64,000 nt of DNA from Amycolatopsis rubida (GCF_900115345.1 NZ_FOWC01000004.1:1-64000), one strand, 5' to 3'. Positions 20,611 to 29,038 are shown, numbered from the stretch's first letter. The notes: a model not told the origin generated them from the sequence alone. Translations and numbers: made by a program.

Positions 20611-20735
20611 CCGGCCATCTTCGCCCAAGGTCGCGATGTGGCGTTGGGCAGGACTTGCCGAACCCGCGCGCGCGGGCGCGTAGAGTCGTTCTTCGCCCTC
20701 CAGAGGCGCGTTGATGGAGTTCAAGGGAGCGTTGC

Positions 20736-22859
20736 GTGTCGGAACCCCGGGTGAGACGGGCTGAGATCGCCGTCGAGCAGGCACACGTCGACCGGGTCTA
20801 CACGCGGCTCGCCGAGCTGCGGACCCAGGCCGAGGCGATGCGGGCCAAGGGCTACGAACTGGGCCAGGGCGCACAGCGCGAAGCGATCTTCGAGCAGGCG
20901 TCGATGCTGTTCGAGCGCGACATGATGGTCTACCACGCGAACCAGACCCTGCAGACGCTCGACGCCGAGTACGAAGGCCTGGTCTTCGGCAGGCTCGACC
21001 ACCTCGACCGCGAGCACATCTACGTGGGCCGCCTCGGCATCCGCGACACCGAGTTCGACAACCTGGTCACCGACTGGCGCGCGCCCGCGGCCGCCGCGTT
21101 CTACCAAGCGACCGCCGAAGAGCCGATGGACGTCGTGCGTCGCCGGGTGATCCGCTGCTCCGGGCAGACAGTGCTGGACGTGGACGACGACGTGCTGATC
21201 GCCGACGCCGTGCCCGAGGACATGCAGATCGTCGGAGAGGGCGCGCTGATGGCCGCGCTCGGCCGCTCGCGCGGCGAGAAGATGCGCGACATCGTGGCCA
21301 CGATCCAGAAGGAACAGGACGAGGTCATCCGCGCGCCGTGGCGCGGGGTCACCGAGATCACCGGCGGTCCGGGCACCGGCAAGACGGCCGTCGCGCTGCA
21401 CCGTGCCGCGTACCTGTTGTACCGGCACCGTCGTCAGCTCGGCGGCGCGGGCGTTCTCGTGATCGGCCCTTCGGGCGTCTTCACTACGTACATCTCGCGC
21501 GTGTTGCCGTCGATGGGCGAAACGAACGTAGAGCTGCGCGCGCTCGGCGAAGTCCTCGACGGTCTCGAAGCGACGCGACAGGACACAGCCGCGCTGGCCG
21601 CGATCAAGGGTTCGCTTCGGATGCGAAAGGTGCTTCTGCGCGCGTTGCGCGAAACTCCTCCCGAAGCGCCGGCGGAGCTGAAGATCGTCTATCGCGGCGA
21701 AGTACTGAAGCTCACTGCGCGCGAGTTAGACAAGGTACGGCGCAAGGCGCACACGCAGGGCGCGCCGCCGAACCGGTCGCGCGTACGCGTGGCAGAGCTG
21801 CTGCTGGCCGCGTTGGCGGACAAGGCCGAGGAGTACGCGAAGGCGGACGGCAAGGAGATCGACCGCGCGGAGCTGATCAATGATCTCGGCGAGCGCATCG
21901 ACTTCCACCGCTTCCTCGTGGTGTGGTGGCCGGTGCTGTACCCGGCGCAGGTGCTTAAGTGGCTCGGTGCCGAGAAGCGGATGGCCGCGGCGGCGAAGGG
22001 CATTCTGAACCGCAACGAGATCAGCCTGCTGTCGGCTGATTTCGCGGACCGTTCGCGCGGCTGGTCGGTCGCCGACGTCGCGTTGCTGGACGAGTTGCGC
22101 GTGCTGGTCGGGCCGGAGCCGAAGCGCCGCCGTCGCCAGACCGTGGTCGAGGTGGCCCCGGAGCGCGGCAGTTCCGGAGGCGCGCCGCACCGTCCGGAGC
22201 ACTACGACGAGTACTCGCACGTGGTCGTCGACGAATCACAGGACCTTTCGCCGATGCAGTGGCGGATGATCGGCCGTCGCGGCAAGTACGCGAGCTGGAC
22301 CGTCGTGGGCGACCCGGTGCAGAGTTCGTGGCCGGATCCTGGCGAGGCGGCGCAGGCGCGCGACCAGGCGTTCGGTGTGAAGACCACGCGACGGCGCTTC
22401 ACGCTCCGCACGAACTACCGGAACTCGGCGGAGATCTTCGACCTGGCGGCGAAGGTTGTGGCGGGCCATGCGAAGGCCGACGAACTGCCCAAGGCCGTGC
22501 GCACCACCGGAATCGAGCCGGAGGTCCGGCCGGTCGACCAGGCGGCGCTGGCGACGGCGACGCAGAGCGCGGCGAAGGAACTGCTCGGCGCGGTCGAGGG
22601 CACGGTCGGGGTGATCACCGCCATGGACCGCGTAGAAGAGGCCGAAGGCTGGCTCGCCGGGCAGGCCGACGAGCGGCTCAAGGTCGTCGGCAGCCTCGAT
22701 TCGAAGGGCCTTGAGTACGACGCGGTCGTGCTGGTCGAGCCGATGGACCTGGTCACCGAGTCCTCGACTGGGCGGCGCGTGCTGTATGTCGCGCTCACCC
22801 GGGCGACGCAGCAGCTGATCGTGCTGGCGTCCAACCCGGACTGGCTGCCGGACTCGTGA
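20736..22859 (+). CDS. helD: HelD-like RNA polymerase-associated superfamily 1 ATPase
   Basis: 707 residues. It has an N-terminal coiled coil (about 1-80), an early domain with DNLVTDWRAPAAAAFY, Walker A GGPGTGKT at 210-217, a DEXQ-type motif VVVDESQDLSPMQW and C-terminal motifs LRTNYRN and LYVALTRAT. This is the arrangement of actinobacterial HelD, which dissociates stalled RNA polymerase from DNA and in some relatives protects against rifamycins. GTG 20736 is used. The stop lies inside a 21-bp palindrome that probably terminates the transcript. Confidence 0.88.
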   Translation: MSEPRVRRAEIAVEQAHVDRVYTRLAELRTQAEAMRAKGYELGQGAQREAIFEQASMLFERDMMVYHANQTLQTLDAEYEGLVFGRLDHLDREHIYVGRLGIRDTEFDNLVTDWRAPAAAAFYQATAEEPMDVVRRRVIRCSGQTVLDVDDDVLIADAVPEDMQIVGEGALMAALGRSRGEKMRDIVATIQKEQDEVIRAPWRGVTEITGGPGTGKTAVALHRAAYLLYRHRRQLGGAGVLVIGPSGVFTTYISRVLPSMGETNVELRALGEVLDGLEATRQDTAALAAIKGSLRMRKVLLRALRETPPEAPAELKIVYRGEVLKLTARELDKVRRKAHTQGAPPNRSRVRVAELLLAALADKAEEYAKADGKEIDRAELINDLGERIDFHRFLVVWWPVLYPAQVLKWLGAEKRMAAAAKGILNRNEISLLSADFADRSRGWSVADVALLDELRVLVGPEPKRRRRQTVVEVAPERGSSGGAPHRPEHYDEYSHVVVDESQDLSPMQWRMIGRRGKYASWTVVGDPVQSSWPDPGEAAQARDQAFGVKTTRRRFTLRTNYRNSAEIFDLAAKVVAGHAKADELPKAVRTTGIEPEVRPVDQAALATATQSAAKELLGAVEGTVGVITAMDRVEEAEGWLAGQADERLKVVGSLDSKGLEYDAVVLVEPMDLVTESSTGRRVLYVALTRATQQLIVLASNPDWLPDS

Positions 22860-22898
22860 GTGGCGATCACGGTCAGCACCGTGATCGCCACTCACGAG
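22853..22898. terminator. Perfect 21-bp palindrome embracing the helD stop codon
   Basis: 22853-22873 pairs perfectly with 22878-22898 around CAGC. The TGA of helD (22857-22859) is inside the 5' arm. The foot CTCGTGAGTG is identical to that of the palindrome at 17685-17736, indicating a recurring terminator family in this genome. Confidence 0.75.
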
Positions 22899-22941
22899 GC
22901 GCGACGGGAAGGGAACGCCCGCCTCGCGCGTTACTCCCTCT

Positions 22942-23937
22942 GTGACCTCCCTGCCTGACGTGCCGCTGTCCGTGCTCGACCTGTCCCCCGTTTCCGAAGG
23001 GAAGGGGGTCGGCGAGGCGCTGCGCAACACGCTCGATCTCGCCCGCAACGCCGAGCGGCTGGGCTATCACCGGTACTGGCTCGCCGAGCACCACAACATG
23101 CCGGGCATCGCCAGCTCGGCCACAGCGGTGCTGATCGGGCAGGTCGCGGACGCCACCGAGAGCATCCGCGTCGGGTCCGGCGGGATCATGCTGCCGAACC
23201 ACGCGCCGCTCGTGGTGGCTGAGCAGTTCGGCACGCTGGAGGCGTTCCACCCGGGCCGGATCGACCTGGGCATCGGCCGCGCGCCGGGCACCGACCAGCG
23301 CACCGCGCTCGCGCTGCGCGGGCCGGGCGGGCTGTCCGCGGAGAACTTCCCCGAGCACCTGATGGAGCTCATCAGCTACTTCGAGCCGGACGCGGCGCGC
23401 GGCGTCAACGCGGTCACCGCCGAGGGCAACAAGCCGCCGGTGTGGCTGCTCGGCTCTTCCGGCTTCAGCGCGCAGCTGGCCGGACGGCTCGGGCTGCCGT
23501 TCTCCTTCGCGCACCACTTCGCCGCCGAGAACACGATTCCGGCGGTACGGCTGTACCGCGAGAACTTCCGTCCGTCCGAGGTGCTTTCCGAGCCCTACGT
23601 GATGCTGGGTGTGCAGGTGATCGCCGCCGAGACCGACGAGCGCGCGGAGTACCTGGCCGGGCCGAGCGGGCTGACCTTCCTCAGCCTGCGCCGCGGTCGT
23701 CCGATCGCGCTGCCGACGCCGGAGGACGCCGCCGAGTACCCGTACACCGAAATGGACCGCGCGTTCCTCGCCGAGCGGTTCGGGTCGAGCATCGTCGGCG
23801 GGCCGGAGAGTGTCCGGAAGGGACTGGACCAGCTGCTGGCCGACACCGACGCGAACGAGCTGATGATCACCACGATGGTGCACGGCCATGAGGAACGCGT
23901 GCGTTCGTACGAGATCGTCGCGGACCTGAAGCGCTGA
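22942..23937 (+). CDS. LLM class flavin-dependent oxidoreductase
   Basis: A 331-residue bacterial-luciferase-like protein with the usual motifs [10 protein letters not shown] at the N-terminus, [40 protein letters not shown] and [16 protein letters not shown]. These place it in the large group of FMN-dependent monooxygenase-like enzymes (MsnO8-type). The substrate is unknown. GTG 22942 begins the family N-terminus. Its stop overlaps the start of the alpha/beta hydrolase as TGATG, so the two were a coupled pair before the element inserted. Confidence 0.9.
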   Translation: MTSLPDVPLSVLDLSPVSEGKGVGEALRNTLDLARNAERLGYHRYWLAEHHNMPGIASSATAVLIGQVADATESIRVGSGGIMLPNHAPLVVAEQFGTLEAFHPGRIDLGIGRAPGTDQRTALALRGPGGLSAENFPEHLMELISYFEPDAARGVNAVTAEGNKPPVWLLGSSGFSAQLAGRLGLPFSFAHHFAAENTIPAVRLYRENFRPSEVLSEPYVMLGVQVIAAETDERAEYLAGPSGLTFLSLRRGRPIALPTPEDAAEYPYTEMDRAFLAERFGSSIVGGPESVRKGLDQLLADTDANELMITTMVHGHEERVRSYEIVADLKR

Positions 23938-24554
23938 TGGAGGTCTTCGACTGGCACGGGCAGCAGGTGCGGTGGTCCCGGCAGGGTTCGGGGCCGCCGC
24001 TGGTGTTCTGCCACGGGACGCCGTGGTCGTCGAAGCTGTGGGAGCCGATCGCGTCGACATTCGCGCCGGACTTCACCGTGTACCTGTGGGACATGCCGGG
24101 CTACGGCAGTTCCACCATGGCCGAGGGACAGGACGTCTCGCTGGCCGCGCAGGGCGAGACGTTCGCCGCGCTGCTGGACCACTGGGGCCTCGACGAGCCG
24201 GACGTGGTGGCACACGACTACGGCGGCGCGGTCAGCCTGCGCGCGTTTCTGTTGCACGGCGCGGCTTACCGGTCGCTGGCGCTGGTGGACGTCGTCGCGC
24301 TGGCCCCGTGGGGTTCGGAGTTCTTCCGCCTGGTGGCGGAGAACGCGGGGGTGTTCGCGCAACTGCCGCCGAATCTGCACGAGGCGCTGGTGCGGGAGTA
24401 CATCGCCGGTGCCGCCCACCGTCCGTTGTCCGCCGAAGCACACGACATGCTCGTCGCGCCTTGGCTCGGTCCGGCGGGGCAGGCCGCCTTTTACCGGCAG
24501 ATCGCACACGCGAACCTGGTGGAAGGTATATTAACACTGTGGCGAGGCTACTAG
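23937..24554 (+). pseudogene. Alpha/beta hydrolase, 5' part, interrupted by the integrated element
   Basis: Residues 1-190 (to base 24506) are intact hydrolase: oxyanion motif HGTPWSS (26-32) and a nucleophile elbow AHDYGGA with D94 where most hydrolases have serine. That places it in the haloalkane-dehalogenase/epoxide-hydrolase/haloacetate-dehalogenase side of the fold. From 24507 the frame reads element DNA and stops at 24554. The remaining part (acid GTEDTWIP, histidine SAGHLIHL) is at 34061-34294. Joining 24506 to 34061 gives an uninterrupted 267-residue enzyme with QIAQADQRYTDEIEPRY across the junction. The gene is therefore split, not decayed, and excision should restore it. Confidence 0.93.
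24501..24516 (+). other. attL junction of the integrative element
   Basis: Codon-wise alignment of the two hydrolase halves places the left junction at ATCGCACACG (24501-24510). It shares only a very short core with attR: CGC at 24503-24505 matches 34057-34059, and CA at 24507-24508 matches 34061-34062. Crossover within either stretch rebuilds the same protein sequence. Such a short core without a tRNA fits a large serine integrase. Confidence 0.7.
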
Positions 24555-26284
24555 GTAGGGTCCGGCTCTCCCGGGACACGGACGAGAGCACTAGCCCGGA
24601 ACGCCAGATTGAGCACATCGAAAACTACGCGGCCATGAACGATCACGAGATCACAGGCTGGGCGATTGATCTTGACGTCTCCCGGTCAGTGAACCCGTTC
24701 GAGGCTCCGGAGCTGGGTCCCTGGCTCACCGATCCCCTCAAGATCGACTCATGGGACCTGGTGGCTTCCTGGAAGCTGGACCGGGTGGCTATCGGTTCGG
24801 TCTACCTGTCCAAGATGATCGAGTTCTGTAACACGTACCGTAAGAACCTCGTCTCGGTGACCGAATCATTCGACCTTAGCACGTGGATCGGGCGGATGAT
24901 CGCTCAGAATATCGCGGCCGTAGCCGAGGGCGAATGGGAATTGATCAGGGATCGGAATGCGGGCTCAGCAGCCAAGCTTCGCAAGGACGGGCGTTGGCGC
25001 GGAGGCAGGGCCAATTACTGGCTGAAGCCCAAGCGCCGAGGCAAGGGTTATTGGCTGACCCTTGACCCTGAAACCTCGCCAGTCATGCGGGAGATCATCC
25101 GGCAGTACCTCGCACACAACCCGATCGATTCGATAGCCCGTTCGCTGAGCATCGATCCCGACAACCCGGGCGGCGGATACCTCACCCCAGCCGAATACCT
25201 CAGGCACCGTAAATGCCGGAGCCTGGATCTCGAAGACATGGACTACCCCGAGAGCCGGAGGCCCATCACAGGGGCGGTATGGAACCCGCAGTCAATCCGC
25301 GAACTTCTCTTCAGCCCCGCTTTGCTCGGATTCCAGGAACATGAGGGGAGGATGGTCCGGGACGAGAACGGAAACCCTATCCCGGTCGGCGAGGCCCTGA
25401 TAACCCCATCCGAATTCGAGCAGATCATGGCCGAACGCGACCGCAGAGCCGCACTCCGGGACAACGGGGTCACCGAACGAGAGGCGAACGCCGGACCCTT
25501 GCTCCGAATCGCCGTATGCCCAGAGTGCGGAACCAATCTCCACTACCGGACCCAGCGCAAGGTACTCGCTGACGGATCGGAGACCGAATATCTGTACTAC
25601 AAGTTCTATTGCAAGCACGGTCCGATACTCCGGGCAGAAGAACTGGAAGAGGAAGTTCACGCACTGTTCCTCATGGCTCTGGGACCTTTGCAACAGGTAG
25701 AACGAGTGTTCATCCCCGCATCCGACAACACACTTGAGATCGAAAATTCCCGGAAAGCCCTGGATGAGTTGTACACGGAGCGGGCGGAGGTCAAGTCCGA
25801 GACTGCGAAGGAAGCCATCAAGGCGGCTATCCGGTTCCAGGATACCCGACTCGCCGAACTGGAGAAGACCCCGAAATCGGAAGCCCGGTACGAGTACATA
25901 CCCAAGGGCCGGAGCTACTTCCAGGCTTGGAATTCCATGGACGAATCCGAGCGACGGAATCTGATCCTGGAATCCGGCATAACGGTAGCTGTTCACCCCA
26001 AGGGATCGAACAGGAATTGGAGCTTCAATCTCGATCTCCAGGTCCCCCATGACATGAGGGAGAGGCTGGGGCTTCCGGTTAACGGACCGATAGAGAACGC
26101 GTTCCCGATGCTGAACATCCTGAAGCGGATGCCCGGATTCCACCACGAAGGATCGGGACCGAAACCCACACCGTTCACCGATGCTGAGCAAGCGGTAATC
26201 AAGGCTATGTTCTCCGGAACCGAGGACGAGCGAGCCGCAGTGAGGGACGAATTCGTGAAGCTCACAGGATGGGGGCTTCGCTAG
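24539..26284 (+). CDS. int: Large serine recombinase (integrase)
   Basis: 581 residues from GTG 24539, preceded by GGTGGAAGG. The resolvase domain has the catalytic serine at position 11 (RVRLSRDTDE), SPERQIEHI, and WKLDRV at about 78-83. A Recombinase domain follows (FSPALLGFQEH region), then a zinc ribbon with CPECGTNLHY and YCKHG around residues 325-360, and a coiled-coil stretch near 390-440. It cuts and rejoins attB/attP. It begins about 35 bp inside attL, and the first codons overlap the tail of the truncated hydrolase frame. Its stop overlaps the convergent regulator's stop in a CTAG tetranucleotide. Confidence 0.96.
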   Translation: MARLLGRVRLSRDTDESTSPERQIEHIENYAAMNDHEITGWAIDLDVSRSVNPFEAPELGPWLTDPLKIDSWDLVASWKLDRVAIGSVYLSKMIEFCNTYRKNLVSVTESFDLSTWIGRMIAQNIAAVAEGEWELIRDRNAGSAAKLRKDGRWRGGRANYWLKPKRRGKGYWLTLDPETSPVMREIIRQYLAHNPIDSIARSLSIDPDNPGGGYLTPAEYLRHRKCRSLDLEDMDYPESRRPITGAVWNPQSIRELLFSPALLGFQEHEGRMVRDENGNPIPVGEALITPSEFEQIMAERDRRAALRDNGVTEREANAGPLLRIAVCPECGTNLHYRTQRKVLADGSETEYLYYKFYCKHGPILRAEELEEEVHALFLMALGPLQQVERVFIPASDNTLEIENSRKALDELYTERAEVKSETAKEAIKAAIRFQDTRLAELEKTPKSEARYEYIPKGRSYFQAWNSMDESERRNLILESGITVAVHPKGSNRNWSFNLDLQVPHDMRERLGLPVNGPIENAFPMLNILKRMPGFHHEGSGPKPTPFTDAEQAVIKAMFSGTEDERAAVRDEFVKLTGWGLR

Positions 26285-27315
26285 GAATCGAGTTCCGCGA
26301 GTTTCTTCCTTCGGCCCGCCCATTCGGCCTCGCGCCAGGATTCAGGCATGGACCGGATTGCTTCCCGTGCGATCCGGGCCGCTTCTTTGTTCTCGCCCAG
26401 CGCATGAAGGACGAACGCCCGTTGTCCGTGAAAGAAACTCGGCACGTACCAGTATCCCGAGGACGGGAGTTCGTCCGGATCATCGGGAAGCCGGTCCATG
26501 AGTTCATCCGCGTGGCTCAGGGACTGGAGAGCTTCGGTTTTAAGCCCGTCCTTGGCGAGGACTTCGGCCCGCTGGAATTCGTTGTACGTCCTCAGGCCGA
26601 TATTCACCCTGTGATCCCTGCCCGCAGCTTCGTTCAGGGACTCGGCACTCCGGAGGTCGTCCTTCCTCAGGCTCCAGTACGCGGCGAACGAGAGGGCCAA
26701 GGACAGGCGCTCGGCGTCATCGACCTGAAGTGCGAGACTCTGGGCCCGGTCCAAATGCCTTTGAGAGTCAGTCCAAAGCCCCAGGGGAATGCTCAGCCAC
26801 CCGAGATACTGTTCCAATTCGCTCAGAAGCCCAACGGCTTCGGCCCGGACTGGACCCTGAGAATTCCGGGCCAGTTTCTCGACCATGGACCGCTGAGCTT
26901 CGATTGTGGAGACCACTTCCCCGGCGCTGGTCGCGTCCTCCAGCCTCCGGACCGAGGCCAGGACATCCGCTATCGCGGCGAGGGCCTTGGAATCGGTCTT
27001 CACAAGCCCCGAGAGGGCCTGGGAGACCCGTTCCCGGTCCTTGGCGCTCACCAGGCCAAGATCCCTCTCCGAGCCTCCCAGGATCGAGCACAGAGCCGCC
27101 CGGACCAGAGCCGAGGGCCTGCGGACCAGGCCCCGTTCGAGCTTGCCCAGGTGGTTGGAGTCGAAGGCCGAGAGTCTTCCCTTGGGGTCCTGGGCGGTGA
27201 TCCAGTCCCGGACCAAGGCTGACAGCTCATCCCGGCCCATCGGAGTGCCCGGGTACAGGCGCGACGACATCGCCTCCCGTGCCTGCCGGAGCTGGTTGTT
27301 CGGGTCCGGGACCAT
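26281..27315 (-). CDS. HTH-TPR transcriptional regulator of the element
   Basis: 344 residues from ATG 27315 (MVPDPNNQLRQAREAMSSRL), the N-terminus typical of actinobacterial XRE-type regulators with TPR-like C-termini. An in-frame ATG at 27372 would add 19 residues. The first 90 residues carry the DNA-binding helices (GRDELSALVRDWI, then FDSNHLGKLERGLVRRPS); the rest is helical TPR-like repeats (DAERLSLALSFAAYWSLRKD, HADELMDRLPDDP). Probable role: a repressor or peptide/signal-responsive switch for the element. Its start is divergent from the small gene at 27393, and its stop overlaps int by four bases. Confidence 0.8.
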   Translation of the reverse strand: MVPDPNNQLRQAREAMSSRLYPGTPMGRDELSALVRDWITAQDPKGRLSAFDSNHLGKLERGLVRRPSALVRAALCSILGGSERDLGLVSAKDRERVSQALSGLVKTDSKALAAIADVLASVRRLEDATSAGEVVSTIEAQRSMVEKLARNSQGPVRAEAVGLLSELEQYLGWLSIPLGLWTDSQRHLDRAQSLALQVDDAERLSLALSFAAYWSLRKDDLRSAESLNEAAGRDHRVNIGLRTYNEFQRAEVLAKDGLKTEALQSLSHADELMDRLPDDPDELPSSGYWYVPSFFHGQRAFVLHALGENKEAARIAREAIRSMPESWREAEWAGRRKKLAELDS

Positions 27316-27392
27316 GGCCCTGAGTCTATCTTCCCCGGTCTTCCCCTGGATCTTCCCTTCACGGTGAGTCACCTCCCTTAGACGCTCAGGTC
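27316..27392. promoter_or_regulatory. Divergent control region between the HTH-TPR gene and the small rightward genes
   Basis: 77 bp holding three direct copies of TCTTCCC starting at 27329, 27339 and 27351 (about one helical turn apart) and a perfect 11-bp palindrome GGTGAGTCACC at 27363-27373. Both patterns suit regulator binding between two divergent genes. If the regulator starts at ATG 27372 instead, part of this would be coding. Confidence 0.5.
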
Positions 27393-27629
27393 ATGAGTAC
27401 GGGTCCGCGCTACGCAGGCAGGTCATCCGAGTTCGCACTCCGGATCTTCAAGCACGAAGCCCACCAATACCGGAAAAGCGAAATCAGAGACCGAACCCTG
27501 CCTTGGCTGGTCCCCTGGTGCTCCGAGGGTTCCGAAAACCCGGTCCGTCATCCGCGATGGGAGATCACGGCCACCGGGTTCCGGGATGCCGAATGGTGCA
27601 GGGCCTGCATTCAGAAACCGATGCGATGA
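27393..27629 (+). CDS. Small cysteine-containing protein of the element, function unknown
   Basis: 78 residues, basic and aromatic-rich, with cysteines in PWCSEG and a C-terminal EWCRACIQ (C-x2-C). First of four short rightward genes; its stop overlaps the next start as ATGA, supporting real translation. The C-x2-C knuckle with an upstream cysteine suggests a metal site. I recognise no family. Confidence 0.55.
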   Translation: MSTGPRYAGRSSEFALRIFKHEAHQYRKSEIRDRTLPWLVPWCSEGSENPVRHPRWEITATGFRDAEWCRACIQKPMR

Positions 27630-27856
27630 GCGACTACGCGATCCGGGTTCACGGTAATTTCCAGCCCGTGGCCCACTACTACCGAGTTTCAGTTCTCAAC
27701 GATCCGGAGGCCGAATGGGCGGACACCTGGTGCACGGAGAAAGAGCCTTACCCGCACAGACACAGGATCTCGGATCTGAGATCGACTCGGAAACCCGGGG
27801 ACGGACGTTGTGACAACTGTTTTCAAGGGAGAAGAAATGGGATGGCTGATCACTGA
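27626..27856 (+). CDS. Small cysteine-containing protein of the element, function unknown
   Basis: 76 residues from ATG 27626, coupled to the previous gene by ATGA. It carries DTWCTEKEPYPHRH and GRCDNCFQG, a single cysteine plus histidines followed by a C-x2-C knuckle. This layout resembles the preceding gene's WC...CxxC pattern, so the two may be distant relatives. A small zinc-binding fold is plausible but unproven. Confidence 0.55.
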   Translation: MSDYAIRVHGNFQPVAHYYRVSVLNDPEAEWADTWCTEKEPYPHRHRISDLRSTRKPGDGRCDNCFQGRRNGMADH

Positions 27857-28028
27857 CCACAACGAGGTGTACGAGGACGGAGAGGGGAAGCTGATCGAGC
27901 GGAACGGGTGCGAGATCCCGATGACCATGGACCAGCTCAAAGCGATGAGGGCCTGGCGCACGGAGCAAGAGCGAACTCTGGAACCCGCGCCTGAGATCGC
28001 CCGCCCTGTGCTCGAACACATTGCCTAA
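27837..28028 (+). CDS. Small acidic protein of the element, function unknown
   Basis: 63 residues from ATG 27837 (MGWLITDHNEVYEDGEGKLI). This start is chosen over the upstream ATG/GTG region because AAGGGAGAAG lies just before it. It overlaps the preceding gene by 20 nt in another frame. The sequence is acidic with one cysteine and a helical C-terminal half. No family recognised. Confidence 0.55.
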   Translation: MGWLITDHNEVYEDGEGKLIERNGCEIPMTMDQLKAMRAWRTEQERTLEPAPEIARPVLEHIA

Positions 28029-28078
28029 CCCTCATTCCCGGCCCCCGGTCTCATCCCCCTCGGATCGGGGGCCTTCTC

Positions 28079-28471
28079 ATGACCGATTGGAAGCAGGATG
28101 CGGAGCTTGCAAGCTCCGTGCACAAGAAGCCTAAGCCGTACGTCGCGATGCTGATTGCCCGGAGTGTCGAGGAGGGTTCTGGAGGCCCCCGGACTGGCTC
28201 AAAATGCGCCAGTTACAGAGAGTATTCTGAGGTGTCCGGGTTGTCTCGGAACACGATCGCCAAGTACCTGGCCGTCTGGGACCACATGGCGGAAGCCGGG
28301 ACGGTCGAAGACCGCAAGGAACTAGCACCCGGTCAGGACACAAAGGTCCCCGACATCGCGCTGACTCATCCCCGCAGCACGCAGCTGCTCCACAGCCTCC
28401 AGACGTTCAGCCTTCGGGATTCGGATGCGGTCCGTGCCGAATATTTGTACCAAGGATTGTATCACTTCTGA
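28079..28471 (+). CDS. Helix-turn-helix protein of the element, function unknown
   Basis: 130 residues. The central segment SYREYSEVSGLSRNTIAKYLAVWDHM reads as a helix-turn-helix, so DNA binding is likely. It is the last rightward gene before the hairpin-rich locus at 28472-29159 and could bind there, for replication initiation, copy control or transcription control; that is inference from position. The start ATG 28079 lacks a strong ribosome site. Confidence 0.6.
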   Translation: MTDWKQDAELASSVHKKPKPYVAMLIARSVEEGSGGPRTGSKCASYREYSEVSGLSRNTIAKYLAVWDHMAEAGTVEDRKELAPGQDTKVPDIALTHPRSTQLLHSLQTFSLRDSDAVRAEYLYQGLYHF

Positions 28472-28817
28472 ACCGAGCAGGTACGTGGAAGGTAAACCCC
28501 GCGTCCAAGGGCTGAACCGGGGAGGGAGGGTACACCCCCCAGGGGTGCAGAGACCATGATCCACAGTTCTTGATCGAATACTGGTCACTCGCATCATTGG
28601 TCTACTCGTTCTCGACTTGATCAAGGCTTTGACCTGGTAGAACAGATCGCCGGCGTTTGGCCGCGGAGCATGATTGGTCTAGGTCGAGAGTGTGTGGTCC
28701 TCGGTCTGAGCCCTCGTGTGCCCGGCCCTTCTCGGCCTCCGCTGCGCTCCGGCCCCGGGCACTCCAGGCGCAAGGGCCTCGGCCTGTATGGATCATGGAC
28801 TCTGATCGCTCCGAGAT

Positions 28818-28856
28818 CTGGCCGGGGGAGACTTCGTCTCCACTCCCCCGGACCAG
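28818..28856. repeat. Bulged 4+9 bp hairpin, left copy
   Basis: CTGG (28818-28821) pairs with CCAG (28853-28856) and CCGGGGGAG (28822-28830) with CTCCCCCGG (28843-28851). A single A (28852) is bulged on the 3' arm. The 12-nt loop is 28831-28842 and contains CTTCG. In reverse complement it has exactly the layout of the hairpin at 29000-29038. Confidence 0.75.
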
Positions 28857-28889
28857 CCTCTCCACTGCCTGGGCACGAGGTCCGAACGC

Positions 28890-28976
28890 ACAAGATCCAC
28901 ACACCCGGACCAGGGTTCCCGTACTGCCCGCCTTCGGCGGGGGCCGGATGATCTGATCTGGGCATGTGGATCTTGT
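28890..28976. repeat. 12-bp inverted repeat enclosing a small hairpin
   Basis: ACAAGATCCACA (28890-28901) and TGTGGATCTTGT (28965-28976) are perfect inverted copies. Between them CCCGCC/GGCGGG (28927-28932 and 28936-28941) forms a hairpin with loop TTC. The centre of symmetry (28933) lies within 5 bp of the midpoint between the two flanking bulged hairpins (28928). Confidence 0.75.
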
Positions 28977-28999
28977 ACTCAATGGCCTGGGTAGCCGGG

Positions 29000-29038
29000 C
29001 TAGTCCACCCCTAGCGAAGCGGGAATAGGGGTGGCTAG
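29000..29038. repeat. Bulged 4+9 bp hairpin, right copy
   Basis: CTAG (29000-29003) pairs with CTAG (29035-29038) and CCACCCCTA (29005-29013) with TAGGGGTGG (29026-29034). A single T (29004) is bulged on the 5' arm. The 12-nt loop is 29014-29025 and contains CGAAG. An outer GCCGG/CCGGC pairing (28994-28998 and 29041-29045) could extend the stem. Confidence 0.75.

Noticed and set aside
24480..24540. A tRNA gene as integration target
   Set aside because: No tRNA cloverleaf or long att repeat flanks the element; the target is a protein-coding gene with only a very short shared core.
28079..28471. Calling this gene a ParB or KorA-type regulator
   Set aside because: Only a generic helix-turn-helix can be seen; there are no ParB box motifs and no partner ATPase.
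28602..28982. Overlapping open frames of 93-126 residues in the hairpin-rich locus
   Set aside because: They are Pro/Arg-rich, lack ribosome sites, overlap each other on both strands and run through the palindromes.
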